64,000 nucleotides of DNA from Morinoia aosen (Eukaryota; Arthropoda; Malacostraca; Amphipoda; Talitridae), in the NCBI GenBank assembly GCA_030386875.1, contig CM059563.1, positions 34,696,139-34,760,138 on the forward strand. Reading direction: 5' to 3'. A program made the position numbers and the translations under genes. Positions 31,130 through 43,284 of the stretch are shown in pieces; positions within the stretch are counted from its first letter, which is position 1; each line of letters starts with the position of its first letter. A model generated the notes under the pieces. That model searched no databases. It saw only the letters and a list, made by a program, of their open reading frames with translations, and was not told the DNA's origin.

Positions 31130-33635
31130 TAAAGAACGGTAGAGAACAAAGAAAAGATCCTTCAGGAAGACCAAAATTGTTTTGAATGAAGAGTCCACAT
31201 TGATGTGGGATCGACAACAAAGAGTCAATTTTTGCACCGTTGAAATATCACAAACCGTCTCTAAAATGAGGGTAGAATCTTAGATGGCGACACACATATA
31301 CGCCGACACCGTGTCGCGTTTGCTGCTGAAGTAAGAATTCCCTCCCTGAACTCTCAATTTGGAAAATTAAAAAAAAATTTGCCAAGATAAATGAAGTGAT
31401 ATTCAGAGTAGGGAAACTAGGGAAGTTGGATAAAGAATTAGTTAGCAATCAAATTGACATGTTTGCAACAAAACGCGGTTAAATATATGCTGCAATATAT
31501 ATACATGCACCAAATTTTTTATCAGTAATCATTGAAACATTTTAACCGAGAAAACATAGTACTGGATAAGCTTATCTCGGAAATCAGTTTTACTACGCCA
31601 CGCGTATATATGTGATACGTATAATATTTAAATCGCGGGTATTGTTAGAATTAACATATAATCTACAAAAGTGAAGGAGTAATGCGGGAAAACATCAAGA
31701 GGTAATGATGCGAGTGTCGTAGACAAGCTCTTTACCCACTTTCCGTTGTTCGACGAATCAAAGAACGATATGGTGTGATGTTAGTACTGACCTGAGACCA
31801 TGAATGATTTACGTGCTCTGCCGAGCATTCTCAGATCCAGTCATTTGTGACGAGACCCGTACGCTAGTATTAAGAAACGTGCCGCAAATTTAATCATCTT
31901 TCAGTACCTTTGTTGCCATATTATTAAAGTATAAGTTGAATTTTAGCTATTCTTAAGGGCATTACAGTAATTCCAATTCGTACTGCCGGTAGATTAATAT
32001 AAATTCATTTAATTTGACTTAAATTCAGTACGTTTAATTTGAACTTTAAAAGTTTTAATTTTTTCTTCTAGTCAGTTTAAACTGAAATCGAAAAATTTCA
32101 ATTCGTAAGTCAGCACTTTTTACTCGAACTTCCGTTAATTTAATCTACACATCAGTGAATTTCGTTATAAAAACATAAAAACAACGATTCAGGTTTGAAA
32201 CACTGTCATCAATGCGCACATTGAGAGCTCATTTTTTAAAGCCCCAATAACCAGCGGCATTTTGTCCTCTGCTGTAAAATATCTTGCGTGGAGGGAAACT
32301 CGAAAACCAAGAATAGCCCCGGCAAAGGTAGTGGTCAAAAGGGGGCGAAAGCTTCGGAGTGGAAACGTTTCCAATAATTTAAAATCTTTCAGGCTAAGGT
32401 CGAACCCTTACTCTCGGAAGTTCATGGTTGTTTCTTCTCTCGGTTGATATTCAGCAGGAAACTCTAAATGATCAGTCGACTGCTCCTCACGAAAATATCA
32501 ACATGCCCGCACGGTTTAATCTTACTGTAGTAACATTTAATGAGCCAGCAGGTTTTTATACTTAGAACATGTCACGTTAAAAATCCTCTGCAAATTATAT
32601 TTGGTGAAAGTATGAAGAAAAGGAAAGCAAGAAGAGTAATAGGTTTGGGACAGGAAAGCATGAAAGGTGATAGCACGGCTTGGGTTACAAAATTCCTTCG
32701 AATGCCTAGCGAAGCTACGTCTCAAACTGTCATAGTCACTGGACACACCTCAGTAATTGCTGCTACGGACAGGCAATATCTCTCACATACAGTCTTGCAC
32801 AATATTGCATCATAAGTAAGCTCACACTTGTTGGTTACAGCAGCCGCTGCAGCGCTGTGGTTTGCTAATAATAATCATGTCTCCCGAGGTCGCGTCTAAG
32901 TGTCGAGGATTGGAAACCCCTCAGAAAGACCCCACTAAATCTCTCTAGCTTCAGCGTATATATCAGGTGAATATTGACATAATTCTGCATCCTTTTACTC
33001 TGAAACCCTTCAGTTGAATGTGCATTGTACTTGAGTTTAGTTTGGTGCAGAGTTTTGCTACTGACGACAGCGAGAGATCATGTGTAGCCAGCGAGAGCCA
33101 AGGGGCCACATAGATCGGAGTCTATGCAGTTTAAACAATCAAACGAAATCAAGATATCGCTCACATTAACTAAAGTTACCATTTTGTCCCAAACTTCACG
33201 TATAGTGACCCTCTCTTATGATAAAATACACAAATCTACTATCTATCTTACACTTCCGTCTCCTCGTGGTAGCGAGAGACAGAAGAAGACGAACCTGGGA
33301 GTACATCTAAACTTCTGCTTCATTAGTGAACATTTTAGAGGGAAATCCATCATGTAATTTACACATGTCAATTAAATGCAAAGTCGATGATAATCACTGT
33401 GAAATTGACCTTTTACCTTGATTCAAATTAACGACGATACATCGATGAGTTCCATACATTAGAACAATCGCGCGAGAAAAGCTAGCATCTCTGATCATAA
33501 GCCCAGTGAAGAGTGTTGACGCGATGTACGAGCTGTTAACGAGTACGTCATCTCGGAGGCATCATACCTCAGACACGGTCGTGTTGAGACCTTACTTGCT
33601 CTCTCTCTTAGACCCTACTGGGGGCAGTAGTGTCG
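31130..33635. other. no supported feature
   Basis: Unique AT-rich sequence. Short ORFs (31248-31448 minus, 32262-32447 plus, 32540-32815 plus, 33124-33357 plus) show no family motif. 31970-32120 is enriched in repeated AATTTGAA/TTTAATTTGA words. Confidence 0.4.
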
Positions 33636-33639
33636 CGAG

Positions 33640-33930
33640 GCAGGTGTGGTGAGGTGTGGGACGGGGTGTGATGTGTGGTGTGCTGTGGGACGGAGTGTGG
33701 TGAGACGTGGGACGGGGTGTGATGTGTGGTGTGCTGTGGGACGGAGTGTGATGAGGTGTGGGACGGGGTGTGATGTGTGGTGTGCTGTGGGACGGGGTGT
33801 AATGTGTGGTGTGCTGTGGGACGAGGTGTGATGTGTGGTGTGCTGTGGGTCGGAGTGTGGTGAGATGTGGGACGGGGTGTGATGTGTGGTGTGTTGTGGG
33901 ACGGCGTGTGATGAGGTGTGGTGTGGCGTG
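33640..33930. repeat. GT-rich minisatellite
   Basis: Alternating units of about 29 nt (GGGACGGGGTGTGATGTGTG then GTGTGCTGT) and about 22 nt (GGGACGGAGTGTGGTGAGAC then GT). The plus strand is G/T-rich with almost no C outside the core. The minus strand therefore has three overlapping open frames (33592-34173, 33608-33994, 33615-33992) reading His/Thr/Pro-rich HHTPSHSTPHITPRPT peptides. These are not genes. Confidence 0.95.
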
Positions 33931-34228
33931 CTGTGATATACCTGGAGGTCGTGTAGTGGAGATGGTACTGTGCCATGCAGTGCAAATAGCACAATGCCAG
34001 GTGGTGCAGCTAGTGCAGAGCTGAGTAGAGCAGTGCCGGGTGGAGCAGGCAGTGCAGTGTCGTACAGTGCGCTGCAATACGGTGTGGGGCGAGCTTACAC
34101 TCTGTGATGCGATGCCTTGTTGTGCAGTGAGGTGTGGTGCACTACGGCTTGCTTTATACACGGTGCTGCACACTGTGGTGCAGTGAAGTTCTGTGCGGTG
34201 TGTTGCAGAGTAGTGCTGTGTGGTGCGG

Positions 34229-34714
34229 CGTATCGCTGCGTTAGCGTATCGCTGCGTTAGCGTATCGCTGCGTAAGCGTATCGCTGCGTTAGCGTATCGC
34301 TGCGTTAGCGTATCGCTGCGTTAGCGTATCGCTGCGTTAGCGTAGTGCTGCGTTAGCGTATCGCTGCGTTAGCGTATCGCTGCGTTAGCGTAGTGCTGCG
34401 TTAGCGTATCGCTGCGTTAGCGTAGCGCTGCGTTAGCGTATCGCTGCGTTAGCGTAGCGCTGCGTTAGCGTAGTGCTGCGTTAGCGTAGCGCTGCGTTAG
34501 CGTATCGCTGCGTTAGCGTAGCGCTGCGTTAGCGTAGTGCTGCGTTAGCGTATCGCTGCGTTAGCGTATCGCTGCGTTAGCGTAGCGCTGCGTTAGCGTA
34601 TCGCTGCGTTAGCGTATCGCTGCGTTAGCGTATCGCTGCGTTAGCGTAGCGCTGCGTTAGCGTAGCGCTGCGTTAGCGTAGCGCTGCGTTAGCGTAGCGC
34701 TGCGTTAGCGTAGT
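34229..34714. repeat. 16 bp minisatellite, about 30 copies
   Basis: The unit is GCGTATCGCTGCGTTA. The middle triplet pair varies as TATCGC, TAGTGC or TAGCGC, with TAGCGC enriched toward the right end; one copy has GCGTAAGCG. The array adjoins the GT-rich repeat across a transitional GTGGTGCGG-rich stretch (33930-34228). Confidence 0.97.
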
Positions 34715-34719
34715 GGCTA

Positions 34720-37700
34720 GCTGTGGGGTGCTGTGTTTGCGGAGTAGGGCTGTGTGTTGCTGCGATTGAGTTTGGGAGAGTTGCTGAATTTTCTCCTCAA
34801 CAAGCTCAAGAAGTGGGTAAATAACTTTAATTTTCATGTCATAATCCGTTACTTGGGCTAGTCTTCATCCAAATAATTTTTTCATTGAATCTTCGAAATG
34901 TTCATTTTCGTCTCTCATTCGAGAAAATTGACGAAAATATTGTACCTTATTTTATCCGTATTGGAGCGTGAATTTATTTTAATTAGGATTGATGAACTCC
35001 TTGCGATCGCTCAAATTTTAGTGCACGTGAACAAAAGCTGACGAAGTCGTACGTTCATCAAGAACTCTGGAATAATAATAAACTAACATCATCTATTTGT
35101 TAAATTCGGATTTCGAAGAACTATCAAGATAAAATTTATAAATTTTTCTGTGGAAGCCATTCGAGACTTCAAATCTCTCATTTGATTTGAATTCTAATTA
35201 ACTATTAAAAGCTATACACATTTAAAATATTCATGCATAAGTTTCATCGAATGATCATCCTTTCATCCTTTCATTTGCGAGTAAGCTTTGTAATCAATAA
35301 ATATTAAAATGAACGCAAACTAGTTAATATGAATTCAATTTAGCTTCCGAGAGAGAAATGACTAAGTGACACGTCTCGACATCTGGGCTCGCTTCCTGTT
35401 AAGACCAAGCTGCAGGCTCCACGGGCCCTTGCCTCCTCGACTGGTTCAGTTGGCATTGGTGAACGGAATAGTATCATCGCTGTCTCACAATTGTGTAACG
35501 ATCTTTTTTTGTATTCGGCTTTGTTACATTACTTAATACATCATCGGTTTCATTAAGAACATAACTGAAAAGATAGCTCAGCATCTCCACGGTGGAACAG
35601 CTCACTTACGTTTAAATAAATTTCTCCCTCAATTTGGATTCGATTATTCAACTCGCGAACAGTTAAAAAGCGTGTGACACCTTGTTAATTGGTAAGCAGC
35701 GCTATTCTGATCAAAAAACTTCACATTGCAATTATTAATACGAACTGATAATTAAGATGACCTTAAAGACCAATTTCGAGTGCTTTTTATCATAGAAAAT
35801 TACCAGCATACTGTTTACTTTTGTGATCGGGAAGATACAAATTTGGACAAATAGTGTGTATAAAAAATGTTCAAAAATAACTCACGGTTGGCAGCATGAA
35901 ACTACTCAGATGAATAGCGATGCCTGTGATTGATTTCCTGGGCTCTTTGAAGGAATACATTCAATCAATTAATGAGTAGATTAAATGACCAAGTGAAGCC
36001 CCTTTATCATTTAGATCTGCGATCAGTAAAGTTCTTCAAGATCGTATCGAATAAACAGTGTTATGGATACATAACGGTGAGTAAGATGTTATGTTTTCAG
36101 TTTAGGTGCTGTGCTCCGGGTTCAAATGCATATGGCATGCTACTGCATGGTTTTCTCTGTCCATTATTCTTCACGAATGTTCCAGTTGATTTTGTGGCCT
36201 TATTACGGGTAACAGTTCATCGCTGGGGCAATTGGAGCACAGTTAGCGTGTTCAAGTAACATACTTGCTACATGATGTCTTGCAGTGCTCCAGTGAGGAT
36301 CCTTAACGTGTATGTGACTTAATGAATTTCGCAGTGGCTGGCACCGTCGTAAAGTGTAAATTGCAAAAAAAAGACAGAATATTTCTCTGCATATTCAGCA
36401 AGAATAAAGCGTGATTCCTGCATGCGATGTTGCCCACAGACGCATCTCCCCGTCACGCGCTAAAGAACCTGCTTGATGAGCATGAATGCTAGCACTGGAC
36501 AGGATTTCTTGCTTTCGCTTCAAAAATTGAATCTGAATGTGATATGGATATCATATTTGTTTATCTTACCAGAATGAGTGGGAGACTACATTTTCACTTC
36601 ATTTGCTCGTTAAAATTTTGACTGTCAGACTGAGCTGTCAATATAAGTTCGAAGAGATTTCACGGTAACTGTACGTATGTATGATATATTAAACGTCTCA
36701 TGCTCTGCTTTGAAAATAACAGAAACAGACCAGAAGAAGAAATACATCAATGTCAAAAAAGTGTGGAAAATGACGAAGAATGAGTGAGGGATGAAAAGTA
36801 TACAATGTACGATCTTACTTACACCACATATGTACAGGGAAGGCCAAAATGTCTTGCCCAATTTTAACACATTAATTACTCAGAAAACACAGGTCGTAGG
36901 AAGGTTAGTTTCATTTAATTGTTGTAAAATTGTATGTTTTATTATCAATTTCAAGCTTCATTGTGGACCATTCAATTCAGGCGCTATGGCGTAGGGAGGG
37001 AAGGACAGTTTCCATCTTACTTACAGAAGATGAAAATTTTCTGATTTAACGTTGACGTTACACTTGTAAAAATTTTAAAAGACGATGAGATATCGCACAT
37101 TAAGAAAGAACGATCTCTGTTTCTAATTGTGCGATATTTATTTATCATTTAACACCGCAAAAATGAACTTGGGAATGAATTCAATTTTTTTATTTTGCGC
37201 AAGACAAAAGGCCACGGTCCTCACTCTGAACATCCTTGCATCTAAATTAGTGATCTGCATGCTGTAAAAAGCTTAGAGCAGGTGACATGAAATTAAATCT
37301 CGCAACGAATGTAAACCCACATTCCTACGTTTGAGGGTTTTTAGTTAACTGTGTGATATAATAATATTATTGTGCGACTATTTTTCCCCGCTGTATATTA
37401 TACCACGCTATAGTTACAATTTTGCACAGCTCTGGCTTCAGCTACTGAAGGTTTGTTCCAACAAAATCCTACATGTTCACACCCATTCGATCCCATAAGT
37501 CGGGCTCAAAACAGCTCGTAGCCGAGCAAGTTGTTAGCTGTTAACTTTCATTTCTCATAATTACTCACGCATTATTTTACAGATAAAAAGGTCTGTGATA
37601 GACCACGATCGTAAATCGTTGGGCATTTGAGGTGGCAGAGTATAATAGAAAGTTAAAGAAATTTACTCCACGAGATGAAAAATTGTTTTCAGAGGATTGT

Positions 37701-38165
37701 AAATATTTCAATTCAACGTAACTGCTGACTACGTTCGGTTACGCAAACGTTTAGAAATGCTGAAACAATAGCTGTACAAAATTACATCATGTGGTTGTAA
37801 CCAGTAGGATCGATTGTTGTGTACTTTGTGAAACATTTGATGATTTCCTTTTCTGATCACCGTAAAATTAATCGTTTCTTGAAACACTGACTTCTCGGAA
37901 TCTTGCTCCTGAATTATGACGCTCGAATGACGTACAACGTGATAACTTTCGTGCTTGTTGTGTTCAATGCTTCAAATATTTGATTTAAGAACATTCAGGC
38001 GCGATGAAAGTTAAGGAAACAAAAGCGGTTCCTCACAACTAACTCGGAAAAATTGGACAACTAGAAGTGACTGAAAAAATGGCGGCTTTGGTTTTTGGCC
38101 CGTCGATAGTTGATCGTCAATTGTGCGTCATGCGGTAGAATTTATCGCGAATCCTGTCTGTTTAT
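34720..38165. other. no supported feature
   Basis: Unique AT-rich sequence. A 95-codon plus-strand ORF at 35972-36259 (start MSRLNDQVKPLYHLDLRSVK) has no recognised domain. Other ORFs (36625-36870 minus, 36791-36994 plus) are not supported. Confidence 0.4.
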
Positions 38166-38172
38166 CACCTTC

Positions 38173-38373
38173 AGCAAGTCCCCACCTGCAGCAAGTCCAC
38201 ACCTACAGCAAGTCCCCACCTTCAGCAAGTCCTCACCTGCAGCAAGTCCTCCCCTGCAGCAAGTCCTCCCTTGCAGCAAGTCCCCACCTGCAGCAAGTCC
38301 TCCCCTGCAGAAAGTCTCCCCCTGCAGCAAGTCCCCACCTGCAGCAAGTCCCCACCTGCAGCAAGTCCCCACC
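38173..38373. repeat. 17 bp minisatellite, about 12 copies
   Basis: The unit is AGCAAGTCCCCACCTGC, with TCC/CCC and A/C variants. Five ORFs cross it on both strands (SKSPPAASPHLQQV and CCRWGLAAGGDLL peptides) purely because the repeat lacks stop codons. Confidence 0.95.
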
Positions 38374-38879
38374 CCAAACAAAAAAGCACGGTGCAGCACG
38401 TCGTCTTGCTGCACCGTCATTACGTTGTGCCACAGAGCCGGCGTGGCCGCTCCCCCAAAGCTCCCCCGCTGGTCCCCAAATAATTGGCATTTTTGCAGTC
38501 TCCTCGTTCGCAGTAGGCACAATCGTGAACCCTCGGTCGGAGGTCGGTGCAGGTTACCTGCTTACTTTAATTAGCCCAGAGAAGACTTCATGCATGCGCC
38601 TGGTCACAAAAACGAGGTGCAGTGTTGATTGACTTGAGCTCAAGTACTGAACACTTTAGAACGTAACTTTCGTGCGCACAGCACTCTTAAACCAGTGGTT
38701 GACTTTAGGGGATCATCCGAGGCCCCTGTCGGCCCGATGGGCCAAATTTTTTTGTTGAAAAAGGATCCTTAGGTGATGTTTTATTGTGCCCTGAAATTTT
38801 ATAGGGCTACGGGCATTAGATCCCCCCTCCCAGGGCGGTGTAAGTGGATCAAAAATCATGAATTTTTTGACCCCATATA

Positions 38880-39120
38880 AAATGAAAACAAGAAGAAAAA
38901 TAAAAAATCTGGCTTGTTTAGTTTGTTAGCAATGGTTCAAGAATTCCAAAACTGACTTTGGTTTTGTTGTAGCATAAAAACTCATTGACTTCTATTCATT
39001 TGAAATACACCCAAAAATGAACAGAAAAACTAATATTTCCAATTTTCCCAAAAACTAAGGCCTAAATCGAAAAAATGACTTGAATAAATTGTGTTTCTTT
39101 TTGAAAATTACGTATAATGT
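38880..39120 (+). repeat. AT-rich dispersed repeat, copy 1
   Basis: Shares CCAAAACTGACTTTGGTTTT, then AGCATAAAAACTCA, and CAAAAACTAAGGCCTAAATC then GAAAAAA with the segment at 39535-39790. A GC-rich lead-in at 38700-38860 contains CCCCCCTCCCAGGGCGG. No coding sequence. Confidence 0.7.
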
Positions 39121-39329
39121 TCAAATTTCAGATGAATCATACCACAAGTAACAAATTCACCATTCGTCAATAAATGAAATTTTAATTTTTTTACTAAAAT
39201 TTTTTTGTAATTTACAATTAAGTCTGTAAACATGAAATTATGCATGGAAATATTCGAAAAAAATATTAAAATTATTACAATCATTCTCCATTATATTACA
39301 CTTCAACACAACATTTTGTTTTTGGCTGA

Positions 39330-39520
39330 TACCAAAAACCCCTCGTTTTCAACATTCAAAGGAATAGAAGTCCGTCAGTTTTCATGCTAGGAAGAAAACA
39401 AAGACAGTTTTAGAATCCTTGGAACATTTCTAACAAACTAAAGTTCTTCGATTTCCAAATTTGTGCATTTATTTTTTGAATCACACTTCAAAACCAAAAA
39501 TTTGTGTTCATTTCAGTTAG
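39330..39520 (-). repeat. AT-rich dispersed repeat, inverted copy
   Basis: The reverse complement reads TTTAGTTTGTTAGAAATGTT, then AAACTGTCTTTGTTTTCTTC and CTAGCATGAAAACTGACGGA, matching the flanking copies at 38.9 and 39.6 kb in the opposite orientation. Confidence 0.7.
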
Positions 39521-39534
39521 TGATCAAATATCGC

Positions 39535-39790
39535 ATGTACAAAAAATAAGAAAATAAAAATAGAAAACTCATGGGCTTTAGTTTGTTTGAAATTTGACAA
39601 GGGTTCCAAAACTGTCTTTGCTTTTTTCCTAGCATGAAAACTCACGGACTTATTTTCTTTTGAAAAAAACAAACAAATTAATTAAAAACTGATATATCCA
39701 ATTTTTTTCCAAAAACTAAGGCCTAAATCGAAAAAAGTTATGAGTAAAATATGTTTTTTTCAACAAATACACATACTGGCAAAATATCAG
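39535..39790 (+). repeat. AT-rich dispersed repeat, copy 3
   Basis: Same family as 38880-39120 and same orientation: CCAAAACTGTCTTTGCTTTT, CTAGCATGAAAACTCACGGA, CCAAAAACTAAGGCCTAAAT. Confidence 0.7.
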
Positions 39791-40143
39791 ATCAATCGGA
39801 TCCAAATTTAAAAATTGCCAGATGTGGTCTGGTCAATGTGGTCAATTAGTGGTCTCACTTCAACGAGTGGCAAGACTTCAACAAGAGATCTGTTCAAGGA
39901 ATGCACACTGTAGACTCCAATAAAAGGTTTGACTTTATTAAGATGGCTTGAGTTGAAACAAGAAATGCACTGAAAGGGAGAGGATACGTTGCGATTATTA
40001 GGCTTTTATTTTGATAAATAAAAAATTGTCTTCTTCGCCACTCCATTTGATCGAACAACTTGAAGTTGAGCTATAAGCGTAGCGCAAATAGGTAGATGTT
40101 GTTCAGGTCTGAATATTTTTGCTCTTTTGATTGCCAATAAGGC

Positions 40144-40415
40144 TTGCACTCGTTGAAAAAACGCATCATTACATTCCAGAAGTTTTCCATTCACGAGAAA
40201 ATATAAATGTATAATATATAATACTAGAATGACGAATATACATATATAAATATATATGTATATGTGATGTACTGATACCAGAAAAGAGGCGATACCAATA
40301 CTGATACTGTTATTTTTATAATAGATTGTAATACACATAATAAGAAAGAACTATGACGTACTGTTAGGCAACTCAGGATGGCACAAGATTATATCCAATA
40401 TTTATTTCATATTTG
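40144..40415 (+). repeat. fold-back family, partial copy split by Tc1
   Basis: Homologous to the left arm of the 42.0-43.3 kb palindrome (TGCACTCGTTGAAAAAACGC, AAGTTTTCCATTCACGAGA, GATGTACTGATACCAGAAAA, TTAGGCAACTCAGGAT, AATATTTATTTCATATTT). The Tc1-like element begins right after CATATTT. The GATACCGATACCGATAC-type words resemble ends of non-autonomous hAT elements, which is a weak inference. Confidence 0.75.
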
Positions 40416-41828
40416 CAAGGGGCAAAAGTATATTTATTTAAATATTTAAATTGTATTTATAGAGAGCAATAAATGAAAAAATAAGGGTGTATGTTCAATT
40501 GTTCATACACTATCAATTCTATTTTCATTAGTGGGGATTAACGCAGTGTTAACGAGTGTTAGCAGTTGATGTTAACGCAGTTTAGCCTCAAGCTTCTAAA
40601 GTTGCAGTACGATTCCACTTTAGGAAGCTTTGACAAGCAAAAATATAAATGGTTTTAAGTTATAACAAATATACACTTCATATAGCTTTAGAAAATTCCG
40701 TTGGAACCATAATACGTAAGTGGAAATGGCGGGATAAGAATCTCAGCAAGCCTCGAACTGGCCGTCCACAGAAGATTAACAACCGTGCTGCTCGAAAATT
40801 GGTCTGAAAAGTAGTGCAGAGGCCTCTAACAATTCGTTAAGAATGAAAAGATGATCTTATGGCATCTGGGCCATCAGCCAGCAAACACACGATCAGCAGG
40901 GCACTAGAACGCCGTGAAGGTGTTCGCTCCCGCATTCCTCGTAGGACATCTCTTCTCCAGAAACGTCACGTCAAGGCTAAGCTGAAGTATTCCAACGACC
41001 ATTCTAACATACCAGTAGCGTTTTGGGCCTCATTTCTGTGCTCAGATGAGACCAAAATCAAAAAATTTGGAAGAAACAGCACAAACCATGTTTGGTGGCA
41101 ACAAAACGAAGAGTATAAACCCAAGTGCACCATACCCACTATAAAGTTTGGAAGTGGCTCAATCATGGTGTGGGCATGTTTTAGCTCATCACGAGTAGGT
41201 AAAGTTCACATCATTGAAGAAACCATGAATGACAGGAAATATCGTGAAATATTGGAAGAGCAACTCATGACTTCGGCTCGTTTGTTAACATTGAAATGTG
41301 AATTGACCTTCCAACAAGACAACGATCCAAAGCATACTGCATGCGAAACCAAGGAATGGTTGAAGATGAAGAAGATATACATTTTAGAATTACCAAGTCA
41401 ATCCCCGGACATGAATCCGATAGAAAACTTGAAGAGGGAATTGAAATTGACGATTCAGAAGAGAGGTCCCAATAACATCACTGAACCTGAAGAAATTTGC
41501 ATTGAAGAATGCAATAAGATTACACCCGTAACTTATATAAGGCATATAGTGAACTACTCGACACGTTTCGAAGCCATAATTAATAATAACGACTGTGCAA
41601 CGAAGTATTAAAGTATGTATATCTTGAAATGTGTTGCAAACTTTGGTTCACGTATTTCTTATACATGTTCTTATGTTTTTTATATTAAATATTTGTGAGT
41701 TTTAGATATATTATTAACCTTTTCATTCAATTTTTTATATTATAGTTCCATTTTCTCAATTGAATGTGGCTTAGAAATGTGGAATAATATTTAATCAACG
41801 TGTTGTATTATTTTGCCCCCGCTGTATT
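40416..41828 (+). mobile_element. Tc1-like transposon
   Basis: The right end reads, inward, CAGCGGGGGCAAAATAATAC (41826-41807) and is followed by TA. The left end CAAGGGGCAAAAGTATATTT (40416-40435) is a diverged counterpart. The element is about 1.4 kb and contains the transposase listed separately. A truncated left end of the same family is found inside the loop of the neighbouring palindrome (complement of about 42650-42765). It is the least decayed DNA transposon in the window. Confidence 0.75.
40650..41611 (+). pseudogene. Tc1-like transposase, near-complete, three stops
   Basis: Read from 40650: VGTIIRKWKWRDKN, KPRTGRPQKINNRAARKLV, then three in-frame stops between about 40806 and 40850. 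The frame is then open from 40859 to 41611: ASKHTISRALERREG, SRIPRRTSLLQKRHVKAKL. The catalytic DD34E triad is all present: Asp in LCSDETKI, Asp in FQQDNDPKHTACETK and Glu in QSPDMNPIENL. The stops lie in the linker between the paired-like DNA-binding domain and the catalytic domain, so the intact catalytic part alone would not be expected to transpose. The first helix-turn-helix was not recognisable. Confidence 0.9.
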
Positions 41829-42027
41829 TTACAATTATTGATACGAAGGTACGATCTCTGTAAAATATATATAGGTATTATTCATTAAGAAAATTGTAAA
41901 TTATCATCCTACTGGCATGAGTTGCGTGATCTCACGCAGATATCACGTGTTTTGTTCTTGCGTGTTTGTGAATACGCGTACGGACATTGAAGCACCTTTT
42001 TTCTAAGCGAATGAAATAGGTTGTGAC

Positions 42028-43274
42028 AATAATTATTCGTGCTGAATTATAATTCTTGTTATGATTAACATTAAATCTAATTTTTATTACTGTGTTTGAA
42101 AATGAATAAATTTACAGAGGTAATGATTGTTATTAAGCTTGTCTTCCGAAATTTTGCATTACCGGTCTCGCGAAAGTAGTATAAAAGTATTGAAGTATCG
42201 GTTAAAATCCGTCATTTATCTGGACGCCGATACCGACACCCACCGATATTATTCGTTTCTCTAATATTGCACTCAGTAAAAAACGCACCATTACCTTCTA
42301 GAAGTTTTCCATTTACGAGATAATATAATGTTTATGTATAATATACAAAACTCATATATATATATTTATATATAAATGAGTATATATACATATACTCATT
42401 CAAATATATATATGTGTTAGTGATGTACTGATACCAGAAAAGAGGCGATACCGATACCGATACTTTTATTTTTATGATAGATTGTAATACACAATAATAA
42501 GAAGGAACAATTATGCATTGTTAGGCAACTCAGGATTGCACAGGAGTAGAGCCAATATTTATTTCATATTTCCGTCTATTTCTTCGTAGTCCCTCATTTC
42601 AATAAAAAATGCTTCATTTCTCACAAATAACATTACGAAAACGAAATTGTTAACAACCTCTAGTGAAAATAAAATTGTTAGTGTATGCATATGCACTATT
42701 TTTTTGCATTTGTTACTCCTTATAAATACAATTCAAATATTTAAATAAATATACTTGTGCCCCACCAAATATGAAATAAATGTTGGCTATACTCCTGTGC
42801 AATCCTGAGTTGCCTAACAGTGCATAATTGTTCCTTCTTAATATTGTGTATTACAATCTATTATAAAAATAAAAGCATCGGTATCGGTATCGCCTCTTTT
42901 CTGGTATCAGTACATCACTAATATATATATATATATGCAGTATATGAGTTTTGTATATTATACATAAAAATTATATGATCTCGTAAATAGAAAACTTCTA
43001 GAAGGTAATGGTGCGTTTTTTACTGAGTGCAATATTAGAGGCAAACGGATAATATCGGTGGGTGTCGGTATCGGCGTCCAAATAAATGACGGATTTTAAC
43101 CGATACTTCAATACTTTTATACTACTTTCACGAGACCGGTAATGCAAAATTCCGGAGGACAAGCTTAACAACAATCATTACCTCTGTAAATTAATTTATT
43201 TTCAAACAAAGCAATAAAAGTTAGATTTAATGTCAACCATAACAAGAATTATAATTCAGCATGAATAATTATTA
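42028..43274. repeat. 1.25 kb fold-back palindrome
   Basis: Left arm 42028-42573 and right arm 42767-43274 are inverted copies (CTGAATTATAATTCTTGTTA at 42043 and its complement at 43240; the GGTCTCGCGAAAGTAGTATA block; CCGATACCGACACCCACCGA; TTACCTTCTAGAAGTTTTCC; TGATGTACTGATACCAGAAA). Loop 42574-42766 holds two foreign pieces: a segment also present at 45995-46078, and a truncated Tc1 left end. (TA)n runs sit in both arms. Non-autonomous fold-back or hAT-like element; no ORF. Confidence 0.85.
42574..42645 (+). repeat. dispersed repeat shared with 46.0 kb
   Basis: CCGTCTATTTCTTC, then AGTCCCTCATTTCAATAAAA and ACATTACGAAAACGAAAT, recur in inverse orientation at 45995-46078. Here the segment lies in the palindrome loop. 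Confidence 0.8.
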
Positions 43275-43284
43275 CATATAAAAA

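Noticed and set aside
33592-34173. 193-, 128- and 125-codon His/Thr/Pro-rich ORFs
   Set aside because: All three minus-strand frames are open at once because the underlying GT-rich minisatellite lacks stop words; no start context, splice or family support.
34229-34714. Telomere-like or CRISPR repeat
   Set aside because: The 16 bp unit does not match telomeric repeats and has no spacers.
38110-38632. 154- and 169-codon Ser/Pro/Gln-rich ORFs and minus counterparts
   Set aside because: They read through the 17 bp minisatellite in several frames; repeat artefact.
42410-42480. Named hAT element
   Set aside because: GATACCGATACC words suggest hAT-like ends, but no transposase or 8 bp target duplication could be shown.
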